The translations under genes were made by a program, and so were the position numbers. Shown in pieces: positions 33,188-46,800 of a DNA stretch of 64,000 bases; position 1 is the first letter of the stretch; each line of letters starts with the position of its first letter. This stretch comes from Cinnamomum chago (lineage: Eukaryota; Streptophyta; Magnoliopsida; Laurales; Lauraceae), in assembly GCA_038049695.1 (NCBI GenBank), contig CP142453.1, positions 17,550,001 to 17,614,000 of the forward strand, in the 5' to 3' direction. The notes under the pieces were generated by a model. It searched no databases. It was not told where the DNA came from and saw only the letters and a list, made by a program, of their open reading frames with translations.

Positions 33188-36100
33188 AACCTTACATGCA
33201 AATGGGTTGAGATCGAGTTGAGTAAAGAAATGTTACCCAATCCAATATGATCCATTGTGCTTCAACCTGCAAACTGGGTTCCATTAAACAGTCCCAAGGT
33301 GTGGGTCAACCACATTTTCTCTTTCCTAACAGTCAATCTTATCTAAATCAGACAATCTTATCTAAATCAGACCTGACCCAACCAATTGCCTCTGAAAGGG
33401 GTGTTGCTTTTTGTTTGTAAATGTTTCTGAGATGGTGAAGTACGGAGAAATTCTCTCCAGATAATTTAAAGACAGTGCAGTTTAGAGACAACTCCAGTGG
33501 AAGTTATAAACCTGTCATTATCACCATTATAATAACCTCTCTTCCAAGGGATGTCCATATCCTCCTGTCTCCTTTATTATATACGGGAAGGAGCTATTGC
33601 TACAGCAAATTACCTGTTGACTTGAATTACAGGTTTAAACCATCAGGCCAGGCTACAGCTTGGCATCTGTAATTTATCTTAGTGATTACTAGAAAAGGCA
33701 TGATTTCACCACATTGAGTTTTCCCTTTTTTTTTTCCTAAATTATTTAACCAGCTAAAGTTTGTTGGCCTTTAAAATGTTCTCTGCAAAGAAATGATGAC
33801 AAAACAGACCCAAGTTGGTGAAAGGTTTAAATGTATGAAATACACACCACTTTTGAGTATTAGATTTAAGAGATGGTGGATTAGTATCTATCATGGCATG
33901 TATAATGAGTAGATGTAATAAAAAAAAAATTTTATCTCTTTCCCCATCTGCAAGCATTTTTAGGGGTCGCTTGCCTTTTACGAATGGAATAGAAAAACGG
34001 ATTTTACATTTATAAATGTTATATATGTGGAAGAGCTCTACCATGTTTGTCAAAATCACTATTTTGAAATAAATGTGTTTGGTTTTTTTGGGTATTTTTA
34101 CAAATTTATCAATATATAATGATCTAAAATTTAAAGCTAAATGTCTGGAAACCTATCATTTAGATGAGAACATTAAAGGGTTCGGATCATGATCTGGGTG
34201 CCCAAAAGAGTGCAAAAAATCAGATTTATAGATTTAAACTCTTTGAACATTTTTCACAAATTTCTCCAAACTTATACAGATTTAAAATATGATATTAAAA
34301 GTCCTTGGGTTGATTAGATCAATAAAGGGCCACAAAAATGCAAATAATAATAAATTGAAAGGGTTCATGCCCACATGCTCGGGTGTTACTGCTTATATCA
34401 CTGCTTAGTTATAATTACAAATGTAACCATTACCACCTCCTTTAAGTATGTAAATGAGAGGCTGGAAATAATTGCATTTACACACTATTTCAAGGTTTAG
34501 GGTCTATAAATGAGTGCAAACAAGAATGATGGTGCATAATAAATTGGCATATACATTGTTTACATATGTTAGTAAGTTCAAACAACTGTCCGGATTTCTA
34601 GCTCAATTGGAAAGGGGTGTAAATGTGTGAGTTGGAAAGAGTGCGTTGCTTCAAGTTTCTGATGTAGCCAAAACAAAACAAAAGACAAAAAAAAGAAAGG
34701 TGAAAAAAATTTAAAAAAATGACCCTAACTAGAAATACTTGTGCAAGATGGCAAACTTCGAGCAGGGGTGTTCATGGTGCGGTCCGGTGCTTGTTGCCCA
34801 TTTAGTTGGTGGGCCTAACATGAAGGATCCAATGCAGCCAATGCGTATGAATCTCATGCCCAGCCAGCCCATAGTAGGCGTGAAAACGGCTCTCAAATTC
34901 GAGAAGTGCCCAAGATGAAATATCAGGTATCGACCCAACTTTTTGACCAGTCTATGATTTGGCACTAGGTTCTATAAGTTATTGGACCTAACATATGATA
35001 ATAGGGATGTAAATGGGCCCCCAATTACCTGGAGCTATCGACCGGTTAAAAACCGGATTTGATTCCTTATTTAGGGCCCCATAAGTAAACGGGTCCAGGT
35101 CTGGGTCCTTTTTAGGAACCTTGACCTAAACAAGTCCAGATCCGATTCCACATTAGTTCCGACTTGTGGACTCGGGGCTCAACATATTACCTCAATTTTT
35201 TAGAATTTCCCCTAAAAAATATATTTTTTTCATACAATTCTCTACCGGGTCCACCATGGACCAGACTGGAACTGACCCGTTTACATCCTTATACAATAAT
35301 GGATGCTTCTTATGGGCTAAAAGCTCAACCCAAGCCCAAGCCCAACCCTTTTGGAAAAATATGTATTACCAGGGATGAGAGCGGGTCTGGAATACCGAAC
35401 CAGTAGACATGAATTTCTGTGGGTTTCGGATTGGGTTGGTCAATTGCCGAACCCATGGACCTGGATAGCTAAAACCACGACTGTATACCTTGTATTTTTA
35501 TAGGTGTATTAAGTGAGTCTTGAACAGATGTAGATGGATTGGAGTCGGTTAAGGAAGGGTTCAGCCATGGCTTCAAAATTAAAACACGGCATCCACCAAT
35601 GCCCAAACTTTTACACATCGGCTCATAAATTGGTAAGCAACCGATATTTAGTTTGTCTCAATCCTATTGCTGTAAAATAAGAAATGAAAAACTTGTAAAT
35701 CTTCATTTGTTACTGATTTTAGAGTGTTTTAGATTTGAATAAAGTAAAAGTTGTAATACGAAGGAGGCGAGAATATGGTGCTAGTACTTTTTTTTTTTTT
35801 TTTTTAATTCTAAGACTGGATGGATCCATAAAAAATGGGTATTGGCCATGGCCAGAACATTTGTACATACCATACGGTTTGATTTCAGCTGAGTTTCGCA
35901 ATCATGGGTCCAGAGTCCAGACCCTCTAGTTAAGTTCGGTTCCAGATTCGAGTATCTAAATTTAGGTTGGTGAGACCTTTCCTCCATGCTAGAAAGAATC
36001 AATTTTTCCCCCAACTTGATTATAATTATGTACTTTAATTAAAAGCTACTTTAATTATAAGGGCTAGCTCTTCTAAGCTCAAGCTTAGGATAAGAAGCTA

Positions 36101-36768
36101 GGAGCAGAATCACCAGTATCTCCTGCACCCCAAGAGAGGAGGAAAACTGATTTTACAAGCTAGATGAGTCAAATGCAAGAAAGGAAAATAAACTTATCCA
36201 AGAGCATGTAAATGTAACAGAAAGACCCAAGATTAATGTGGAAGGGAAGGAAAAGATCTGGGAATTAATTGGCATTGCAAGTTTGGTATTTTCTTTCCCA
36301 AGGGAAAAGTGACAGAGACAAACTTTTCTTATACAACAAAACATCAATCGCTTTACCACAAGGCAAGGAAGATACCAAGCCTCACTACCCCCTTAGCATC
36401 TTAGATGACTCTTTCTCCTGTGATGATAACCAGATCAAAAGACCACCAGTGCAGCACACAAGATCAAAAGGCCACAACACAACTTTTAATGTTTTCCTTG
36501 ACTGGATATCAACCACTAGCTCTCAATGCCAAAACAAAACCCCAAACTTCATTCAAGATCAACTCATCCTTTGATCTGGTTGGTTGTCATTCTGTGCACA
36601 ATCATCGCCATTGCTGTAGTCTTTGCAGCAAATGTGTGGTGGAGCCCACCTAGGGACCCACATGGGAATGGGGTTGGGGAGATTTCAAGAATTCCCTAGG
36701 ATCTTCCTCCCTGTAGAAAATCAGCCCCAGCCGTGATTTCTATCATCTCTATATGGGCTCAAAAGTTT

Positions 36769-36837
36769 AATGGTCTATAATCCATTCGGATCGATACATA
36801 ATCAATCCAATGGTCTATAATCCATTCGGATCGATAT
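36769..36837. repeat. Tandem duplication, 40 bp unit
   Basis: AATGGTCTATAATCCATTCG and the following GATCGATA occur twice, 40 bp apart, the second copy being partial. Confidence 0.85.
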
Positions 36838-37804
36838 ATAGGGCGCTTTCCAATAGAAAAGGCATCAAAAGTAAAAACAGTTTTCCACCGTGCTGAAAGT
36901 TTCATATTTATACGAAGACTTTTCCATGAGAAAAAGAGAAAAAAACTGAACCATGCTTTCCATGACTCTGCAGAAAACTGTTTCTGATGGAGTGGGGTGA
37001 CTTGGTTTCTAACCAAACGCAGAAAAAGTTGCACAAAGTTGCCCTCACAGTGCCAAGGGATAATAAGGTAGTTGCGCGGAGGCGTTAACCAATTTTTTTG
37101 GCTAATATATTTCACAGCATGGGGCAGCTTGATATGAAGCTGAATTTTGACAAATGACTAATCCACGACCAGTCTTGCCATGCTTTCATTTTTAGGTTCT
37201 GCAACAGCCTCAACTAAAACTCCTTTAAGCCATTCTATTTTTACTTTTATATTATATTATATTTTAAGATTTTGCTTAGTTTCTCTTTAAAAAAACTACT
37301 AAAAAAGACCACTAAAATATGCAGTTTTCCATTATATTTGAAGCCATGATGCGAGCTGAACTTTGCTACTGTTCCAAAAAACAAGAGGAGGTAACACCCT
37401 TGCAACTTCTATGCTTGGGTGTAAATCATAATGCATTATATCAGTCACCCTTTTTAATTTTCCAACCTTTATGACCAAGCATCGGTTACTGGAAAAAATG
37501 AAACAAACAATCAAGAAAAACAAGCAAAAGACAAGGAAATGTTACATTTGCTACTGAGCAATCAAGAAATTGAAACAGGATTCCTCCAGATCTGTTGCAG
37601 TTCATCTTCTTAATTTTTGGATGGAGAACCGACAGACAAATGTAATATTATTAAAGAAATAAACAGCATATGAAAACCATAACAATTGGTAAGGCTTTTG
37701 AACTGAGCATTGTCAATACTCACTATTCAAGCCATCCAAAATACAAGGTTGGCAATGTACCTATATTCAGACCCAGTGCACATGTTTTATGATGATGCAG
37801 TGCA

Positions 37805-40800
37805 TCAGCACTTACAGAAGGCATGAAGAGTTTCATCCAGGGCCTTTCGATCATAGTCACCGCTGAAAACACAGTTACCAAGAGGACCTTTTAGAAGGAT
37901 GAGCCTTAGCAGGCCATCAGCCACCTTCTTGTCAACCTACAGTACCATATTACTTTGTTAAGAGCATGCACAAGTTGGGTTTTTTTTTTTTTTTTTTTTT
38001 AAAGGATTAAACATGAAAGTGTCCCTATCTCTTACAGCCATAGATGCCTTGAACTTCTCCACTGTCATAACATCGGGAGGGGCAGTTGGGAGCTTGGCCT
38101 GCTGTAAAATACTTAAAACCCGCTTCACGATTGAATCATCTATCCAGCCGAGACGGTATGACATGTCAACAGCCATAACCTGCCAGTGCCATCATTCATT
38201 AGAGCTTTTAACAAGCAAGATGAATGGAAGAAGAGTTACCAAGGTGAGACAAAAAGACAGTAGACAGTACCATGCCAGCTGCAACAGCTTCTCCATGGAG
38301 CCACTGACCATAGCCAAAACCAGTTTCGATAGCCTGAAAACATGCATGTTGGAAGATGAGAACTGTGCAACTGCTAGACAATACCGTTGGAAACCAGAGA
38401 TTCCAGTCGCAACAAAGAAACATTGACAAATGAATGATATTTAGTTTCAAGAACACATTTACAATTACGAATTATTCAGAAAAGATAGATGTGGAAACTA
38501 AAATAAGGGTTTAAATTGTATAAGCCCAACAACTAAAACATGGGACATCACTATATAACTTGGAAATAAAAAAATGCAAATCCACGAGGAACTTAATTAA
38601 TTGCTAGTGATTTCGAAATAGGCAAAGAATGGGTCCAATTGCCATAGGATTGGCCTGATTTCAGAATAAGAGCCTTTGCAGGCTATTTATGTCAGAAGTC
38701 TGATGATTCCTCTCTGGACAAGTTTGATTTACATTGCACAGATGAGCTGGTTGATCGGCAAGATTGGATGAAATAATCAAACTCTTGAGCAAAGAGAAGT
38801 CCCTTCCATTATACCATTTAGGGGAGGGTTGCATCAAAATAAACAGGAATGTTTTTGCAAATGGAACAAAATAGGCCTTTGAAAGGCCCTAATTATAGAT
38901 TCAACTAAAACTTGAACCACACAGACCCAAAGATCATTGAATTAGTTGAAACTTGACAATGAATAATGAATAATCACATCGAATTCATGTTAGCTAACCT
39001 TTTATTTAAAAAAAGAAAGGAAAAAAGAAAAAGAAAAAGGGTGTAACAACCAACTTTTATGCACTTAAGCTTGTTCCACACTTCCACCCAAGTTTATATC
39101 CAGCCAAAGGGAGGAATACTCGTTTTTTTTTTTTTTTGAATGCTAGGAATACTCATATCTGACAGACTGACACCTAGGAAACAATGACACTAGAACAATA
39201 TGCATATACAACCCCAAAAAATAAAAGACTCTAGAAACATATATAAATATGAAAAAAATTTATTGTTTAGTATTCTTCACAATTTGCACCCTATATAATG
39301 AGGAAAGCCTGTGAAGAAAGTCCAAACCTCATCTTGTGTACTACAATTGATTTTAAAGTCAGATGGAAAGTAGCAATATAAAGGTCAATCATGGAGAAAA
39401 GAGAAAAATATGATACAAACACCCTTCTTGTTGTTTCCATCAATCAATGCAATGTTCTTTCTCACTCTTAGTCACCTTGTTTAAAGTAAATAAGACTGAA
39501 TTGCGATCTAGTTCTTTATGTAATTCATAGCTTCATTTCAAAACTAACGAAAAAAATTCAATAAGATATTACAAATAAACTGCCTACACGAAGCGGATCT
39601 GGTGCTCAGGACTAAGCCTGTATTGTGGGCTTCCTCTTGGTCTGTAATTAACCCCTGGCACCTACATCACAGCTCTAGTATTCAAAAACTTGCATCCTTT
39701 CTGAATGAATTTGATATCAAGGACTCACTTACGAGGTATTTTCTCGACACCGGGGTTGCTTATTTTACATGCATCTATCTATTCTCAGTTCTCACAGTTG
39801 AAGTCCCTCGATAATAATCAAGCCTTTCAAATAAAGGATAAAGTTGTTGAGCCTGAGATAACTCTAAAGCTCATTGCAAAATTAAGACGTTCCCATGAAG
39901 TTCCTCACTTTGATCCTACTCATAATATCACAAAGTTAGTGGAGGCCTCGCGGCCCTCGCGGCCCTCGCCCATCTAACATCTGCTTAGATAACCTTTGTT
40001 GTCCACATGGTCACCATATTTCTCTCAGCTTGTACTACTTCTAATCATTGGGCTGCTGTAGTATGTGTTCTCAGATATCTTGTAGAACTTTCCTCCCTTA
40101 AGCAACTCATCTCTCATTATGCCCACACTTGATCAATGATGTTAGTGATCCTCTCCGTACTACAGGATTTTGTGCTTTTTTATCAGTGACTATCTAATCT
40201 CTGGAACAGTGAGAAAATATCTATTGTATCTCAATCTCCTGGAGAAGCTGATTATAGGGCACTGGCACACACCACTTCAGAAATTGCAAGGCAGTGTTGA
40301 CTATTATAGGATATTGGAGTCCTTCAAAAGCAACATCCATATATTGTAACAATTTTAGTAGCATTCATGTTACTCATGATGACATCTTTCATAAGCAAAT
40401 ACACACACATGATACATGCATATATATCATACACCGAAACCAAATACACTTAGGCCCTGTTTGCTTGCATTAAAATACATAGGAATTAAATACATAGGGT
40501 GGTTAAAAATGAAGATCAAAGGTGAGTTTCCACAAATGAGCATCAAATAGCATCTTGTTTTGATTCTATTTCTCTAAAAGAAAATGTTATTTGAAGCTCA
40601 TTTTTAAAGTTCACCTTTAATCTTCATTTTTAACCACCCTATGTATTAAATTCCTATGTATTCTAATACAAACAAACAGGGCATTAGTGTATCATATCTT
40701 CATCATAAGCTCCATTTCGTCTAAGCATAAGTTATCTAATTCTTCACAAGACTCCCTCAGCAATCTGATCATTATAACAGATTGGCATTCTCTCAATTCT

Positions 40801-43800
40801 TTCATTCAACATATCTGAGCTTGAAGGGGTGCTAAATTGAGAGAGAGAGAGATCAGTTTTTCGCTTCCTAGACTACCATGTGACACAGTGCGGGGGAAGA
40901 GGAGATTAGCCAAAGGGCTTAGGGTAGGATGTCTTGGTCTCACACCAAAGACAAGAAGCAAACTGGCGATAGAAAAAACTCAATCTTTTCTTCAATTCAA
41001 TGTAATGTGTCCCAAAGAGAGGGAATTACATCCTTATATAATTGTAGGCTGAGCACTAACTTAGCAATCAAGCAATTATAAAATTAGAAACTGCCTAATT
41101 ATTGTTAAATCACAGCAATTACTAGAATCTAGGAAATCTACTGAATCTAGGAAATCCACTAGAAGATATAAAACTAGAAACTGCCGATGGAGAGAATCTT
41201 GGGGAATCCCTCATTGCTGGATCTTGTGGGCCTTGGGCCTTCTGGTATAAACCTTCAGACAAGAACCATTAATCTGGCCTACATCACCATGTGGTGGAAA
41301 AGGAAACATGCCTCTTTGCTCCCTCAAACTACTACAATGTAGTATTATTCCACTTCCACGCACACTACACTATTCCTTTGTTATGATATGTAAAAAGAGG
41401 ACTATTTTTTTTTTTTTGGTGTGTAAATTGTAAATCTCTAATATGATAGGACTGTTGTAAATAGGTGCCTTGTCCTACAATTTGAGACACATGGTTCCAC
41501 CAAAATCTCTTACTATATTCCTTCATTGTTTATATTCATATGAAAGTTCAAGTCTCAATATAAGGTTTTCCATGTCTATCACCAACCACCTCTCTCCTAT
41601 CAGCATCGATGCAGTTCCCTTCTATCAGAAAAGTACTAAACACATGCATCATACAAAGTAATACACCACACCACACCACACCACACCTAACCACATAATT
41701 ATTCCATTTAACCACATAATTATTCCATTTATGTTATAGAATTCCTAATCAACATATGAACAAGCAAACAGATGCAGGAATTTATTAGCACCAAAAACGC
41801 ACCCAAAGAAAGAGCACATCACAGTCAGATATCAAAACTTACATGGCCAAATGTATGACCCAAGTTCAATGTTGCCCTGAGTCCACTCTCCTTCTCATCC
41901 AAGGAGACAACCTCAGCTTTGTTCTCACATGACCGCTTGATAGCATAAACCAATGCACTTGGGTCCCTGCACCAAATTTAGCAGGGGATGCCAAAAACCT
42001 TAAAATCCTTCAAAAATAATGGATAGGATTATGATACAAATGTACATCATAAATAAAAAGATAGCATCACCAACCAATATCCACTGAAGTAAGAACTTAG
42101 AGCCATCACATATAAGGAGATACCATAACAATAAATCTCAATGTAAAAGCTTTTGCAGCAACATACAAAAAGAAAAAGAAAAAAAAAATGTATCAACTTT
42201 CTGATACCTTGCTAATAGGGCATGCATATTCTTCTCTTGCCACTCAAAAAACTCCGCATCCCTAATGAGTCCATACTTAACAACCTCACCAATCCCAGAA
42301 GCTAATTCCCGATCAGGCAATGTATTTAATGTGTCAGTGTCTACCAATACACATTGTGGTTGGTAAAAGGCACCAATTAAGTTTTTCCCTAGTGGGTGAT
42401 TTATCCCTGTTTTCCCCCCAACAGAAGAATCCACCTGCAGAAACATTTGACACATTTAGCACATATAATTATATATACTTTGTTTAGATGTATAATTCAA
42501 AAACATCAAACAAGATAGAAGACCTGGGCCATGAGAGTTGTTGGAATCTGGATGAAGTTGACACCGCGAAGAAAAGCAGCAGCAGCAAAGCCACACATGT
42601 CACCAATGACTCCGCCTCCAAGGGCAACAAATGTACTACGGCGATCCAACCTAGTCTCAATAGCCTTATCGAAGACCTTCATGAGAGTACCCTGTCGTAG
42701 TATGCATAGAAATAAATATTCAGGACTACAATCCTACACAATAAGAAAGCATAATACAAAATTGCAACGTCAATTACCCACCATCTCCTTATACTTCTCC
42801 CCGTCAGGTAGAATCACAGTTTCAACTGATATATTCGGGTTCCCATAAGTCAATGCATGAATAACTTTATCCAGATACAGCGGTGCTATTGTTGTGTTAG
42901 TCACTATGAGAACTCTCTTCCCATGGACATGCCTGAGAAAAAGGATTATTATAAAGAACTCAAATTCAGATCAGAACTTTCACTCTCTATGATATGCACA
43001 AAATTTAAATATGCAAATTAAAAGTAAAATCTGGTGCAAACTTCAAATCCAAAATTGGAGATGCAAAATCATCGTGTATATTATATAAAACAAATGATTT
43101 TATGCTCAGGGGCTCAGTGGGGTCAATTGACCCCGCTGAGATATGAAATAATATTAAAAATAAAAAAATTTGATCTCATTTAATTTATAAGTTTGACCCC
43201 ACTGAGATATGAAACGGTATTAAAAAAAAAACTTTTGATCCCACTCAAGTTAAAAGTTTGACCCTACTGTAGCACTTGGTTAATTTTGGAAAAAAAAATC
43301 CATCTTTAGATGATAAGTGTTATTCCCCAAAATAAATTATTCCCACAAATATAACCCTAATTACTCCTAGCCAAAACCCTAATTACTCTTGGCCTTTATC
43401 TCAACCATTCAGCCCTTAGAAAGAACAACAAGAAGAAACAAGAGAAAAGGAGGAAGATTCATATTGGTGAACTACAAAGAAAAAAAGAAAGAAAGAGGAA
43501 CAAGTCCAGCCCGGGCGGAAAAACGCAGGTGCGTCTCCCTCTCTGCAACATCTCCCTGCTCTGGTCTCCATTCTCTCTCGGTCTCTCCTAGTCTCCTTAG
43601 TCCCTTCTCTCTCTCGTTTCTCTATTTTTTTTTCCTTCTTTTTATGTCGGTTGAGTGGCCCTCTCTCCCAGGCTCCTGCCCTCTTGATTTTAATGTTCAT
43701 TCCAGCTGTCTACTTTTCTACTTTTATCCTTTGTTTAATGGCAATGCTTCTTTATTCCACTTCAGGTCATCCAACGGCCACCTATAAGGCTATAACCTAT

Positions 43801-46800
43801 TGTTGCCTTTCTAAACGATGTGGACATGTTATCTGATCTCTTTGCAAAAGTTATCTCCAACATTTTATTAATTTTTTTATTATCTGTTTGTACTTTTTGT
43901 GAAGTACTTTTATATAATATTTATATATATATTTTTGCAGTGAATGTGATTCCAGTGGTGCCTTGTTGGGTCAAGAGACTAGACTACTACAGTACTATTT
44001 TATCTTGTCCTAGCCTGAAGCCTTGGTATGGTATTGCAAATAGATCTCAACAATTGAGTTTTGCAATTAATTGATTTTTCCCCTCTATTATGCACTAAAT
44101 GTATGTGCATATACATTAATACATGTCAAATTTAATATTTCTTTTGCCCTTAGGTTTGTCCTTCAATAGCTATTAATTTATGCTTGTGCTTATTTAAATA
44201 TTCAGGCAATATTCTAATTTACTATGTTATTATTTCTTCTATAGTTCTGCAATTATGGAAAGATATTTTAAAAGGAAATCGCCTATGGCAGAAGGCTCAT
44301 CTCCAGCCCAAGAATCTTGTGGCGATAATCCCATACAAGATTCTGTTAAGCAAAGTCGTTTAGACTTGACCAATCTTCCTACGGATCCTGGGCTACGACC
44401 AAAAATCTCATCTTATCATCCTAATGATCAAGATGAGATTAGAAGAGCATACATACAAAAGGGTCCTTCTCAACCTGTTAGCCACAAATTCCCTCAGAGA
44501 GAAATTGGTGAAATGTTGCGTCGATTTAATCCTGCTTGGTTCAAGAAGTATGGGAGTTGGTTAGAGTATAGTATTGAAAAAGATGCAGCGTTTTGTTTGT
44601 GTTGCTATCTATTTAGGCCTGATACAAGTAAGCAAGCAGGAGGTGATAGTTTTGTGACGGGCAGATTCACAGCCTGGAATAAGCATGAAAGGCTAGTTGT
44701 TCATGTTGGAGCCCCTAATAGTGCGCATAACCAAGCTTGGAACAAGTGTCAAGATCTAATGAAGCAAAAGCAACATATTCAAAGTGTTTGTTGTAAGCAA
44801 TCCAAACAAGCTAAGATTGAATATCGGACTCGCTTAAATGCGTCAATTGATTGCATAAGATTCCTACTGCGCCAAGGATTAGTTTTTCGTGGCCATGATG
44901 AATCTGAAGATTCAAGTAGTAAAGGAAATGTCCTTGAGCTACTACAATTTTTAGCTAGTCACAATGAATCAATTAATGAAGTTGTGTTGCGAAATACTCT
45001 GAAGAATAACAAGCTAACCCACCATGATATTCAGAAAGACATTGTTAATGCTGCTGCTTGTGAAACCACCAATGCCATCATCAAGGATCTTGGGGATGAA
45101 TTATTTTCCATTTTAGTGGATGAATCTCATGATGTGTCGGTCAAAGAACAAATGGCTATTGTTGTGCGTTATGTGGACAAAGGGGGGATTGTTACAAAGC
45201 GTTCTCTTGGTATTGCACACGTGGTAGGTACCACCGCTCTCTTACGCAAGGGGGCAATTGATTTATTATGTGGATTGAGGCATGGATTGAGTTTATCAAG
45301 ATTACGTGGGCAAAGGTATGATGGAGCCAGTAATATGCAAGGTGAATTCAATGGTCTTAAAACTTTGATAATGAGAGAGAATGAATCTGCTTTTTATTTT
45401 CATTGCTTTGCTCATCAACTTCAATTGACTCTTGTGGTTGTTGCTAAAAATCACATTGATATTGCTTCACTTATGTCCTTGATTACTAGTTTGGTGAATG
45501 TTATTGGAGGCTCATGTAAACAAAGGGATATTCTTCGAGATGCACAAGTTGCTAAAGTTAGTGAAGGATTAAATGTTGGTAAACTTTCAAGTAGACGAGG
45601 TTTGAATCAAGAAACTAGTCTTAAACGGGCTAGTGATACACGGTGGGGATCACATTATGGAACTATTTTGAACTTGATTGTGATGTATTCTTCTATAATT
45701 GATGTACTTGAGTTTGTTCAAGAGGATGGCACACTCTCCAAGCAAAGAGTTGAAGCTTGTTTTCTTATGGGGTCGGTGCAATCTTTTGATTTTATCTTTA
45801 GCTTACACTTGATGAAAAACATCTTGGGGATCACAAATGAGTTGTCATTAGCATTGCAGAGGAAAGATCAAGATATTGTGAATGCCATGAAATTAGTTAA
45901 AATGTCTAAGCTACAATTGCAGAAAATGAGAGATGATGAATGGGAATCTTTATGGACCAAAGTGTCTTCATTTTGCAACAAACATGGTGTTTCTATCCCG
46001 AACATGGATGATATATTTGTAGTTCCTGGGAGGCCACGACGCAAAGCCCCTCAAATTACAAATTTACACCACTACCGTATTGAACTATTCTACACAGTCA
46101 TCGATACGCAACTTCAAGAGCTCAACATCCGTTTCACAAAGGTTAATACCGAGTTACTTCTTTGTGTGGCTTTCTTGAATCCCATGAATTCATTTTCTGC
46201 TTTTGACAAAGAAAGGTTGGTCCGTCTTGCTCAGTTTTATCCCTCTGATTTTTCTGCAATAGACCTCGTGGCACTTGACTATCAACTTCAAAACTACATT
46301 GATGATATGCGCTCTAGCAACGAGTTTTTAAAACTAAAAGGAATTTGTGACATTGCTAGAAAATTAGTGGAGACAAAGAAGGATATTGTATACACATTGG
46401 TTTATTTGCTTCTAAAATTGGCGTTGATTTTACCAGTAGTGACTGCAACTGTAGAAAGGGATTTTTCAACAATGAAGTACGTAAATAACAGATTACGTAA
46501 TCGAATGGGAGATCAATGGATGAATGACTATTTGATCACATATATTGAAAATGATATGTTTGCTAGTGTTGATAATGAAGCTATTATGCAACGATTTCAA
46601 CACATGAAAATCCACCGAGGGCAGCTGTAGGAGTTTATGCATTTGAAATTTCTTTTTGGATTAAGAGCTACTAGTAATAATGAATTTAAATTTAAATTTA
46701 TTTATTTTTTAAAATTCAATATTATCTTTGTCGGATTCTCGAAAATAGATTATTTGATAATTTTATATTATATTTGTCGAATTATCAAAAGTAGATGATG

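Larger units (their letters stand above)
28865..37804. other. Intergenic region between synaptotagmin and dehydroquinate synthase genes
   Basis: This interval holds the synaptotagmin 5' UTR and promoter at its left end and the dehydroquinate synthase 3' UTR at its right end. Short frames up to about 150 codons occur (for example minus strand 29264-29707) but none matches a family or shows splice context. GAGCTCGAGCTTGAGCT-like text near 29700-29730 and GGGTCC/GACCC-rich text near 30240-30320 and 35040-35160 looks like old transposon ends of unknown type. No tRNA or other RNA gene was seen. Confidence 0.55.

Noticed and set aside
34590..34670. tRNA-like text (TAGCTCAATTGG)
   Set aside because: Box A-like only; no box B at the right spacing and no cloverleaf, so not a tRNA gene.
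43389..43787. 132-codon frame upstream of the hAT transposase
   Set aside because: Low-complexity Lys/Arg then Leu/Phe/Ser-rich text from purine and pyrimidine tracts; better explained as leader sequence.
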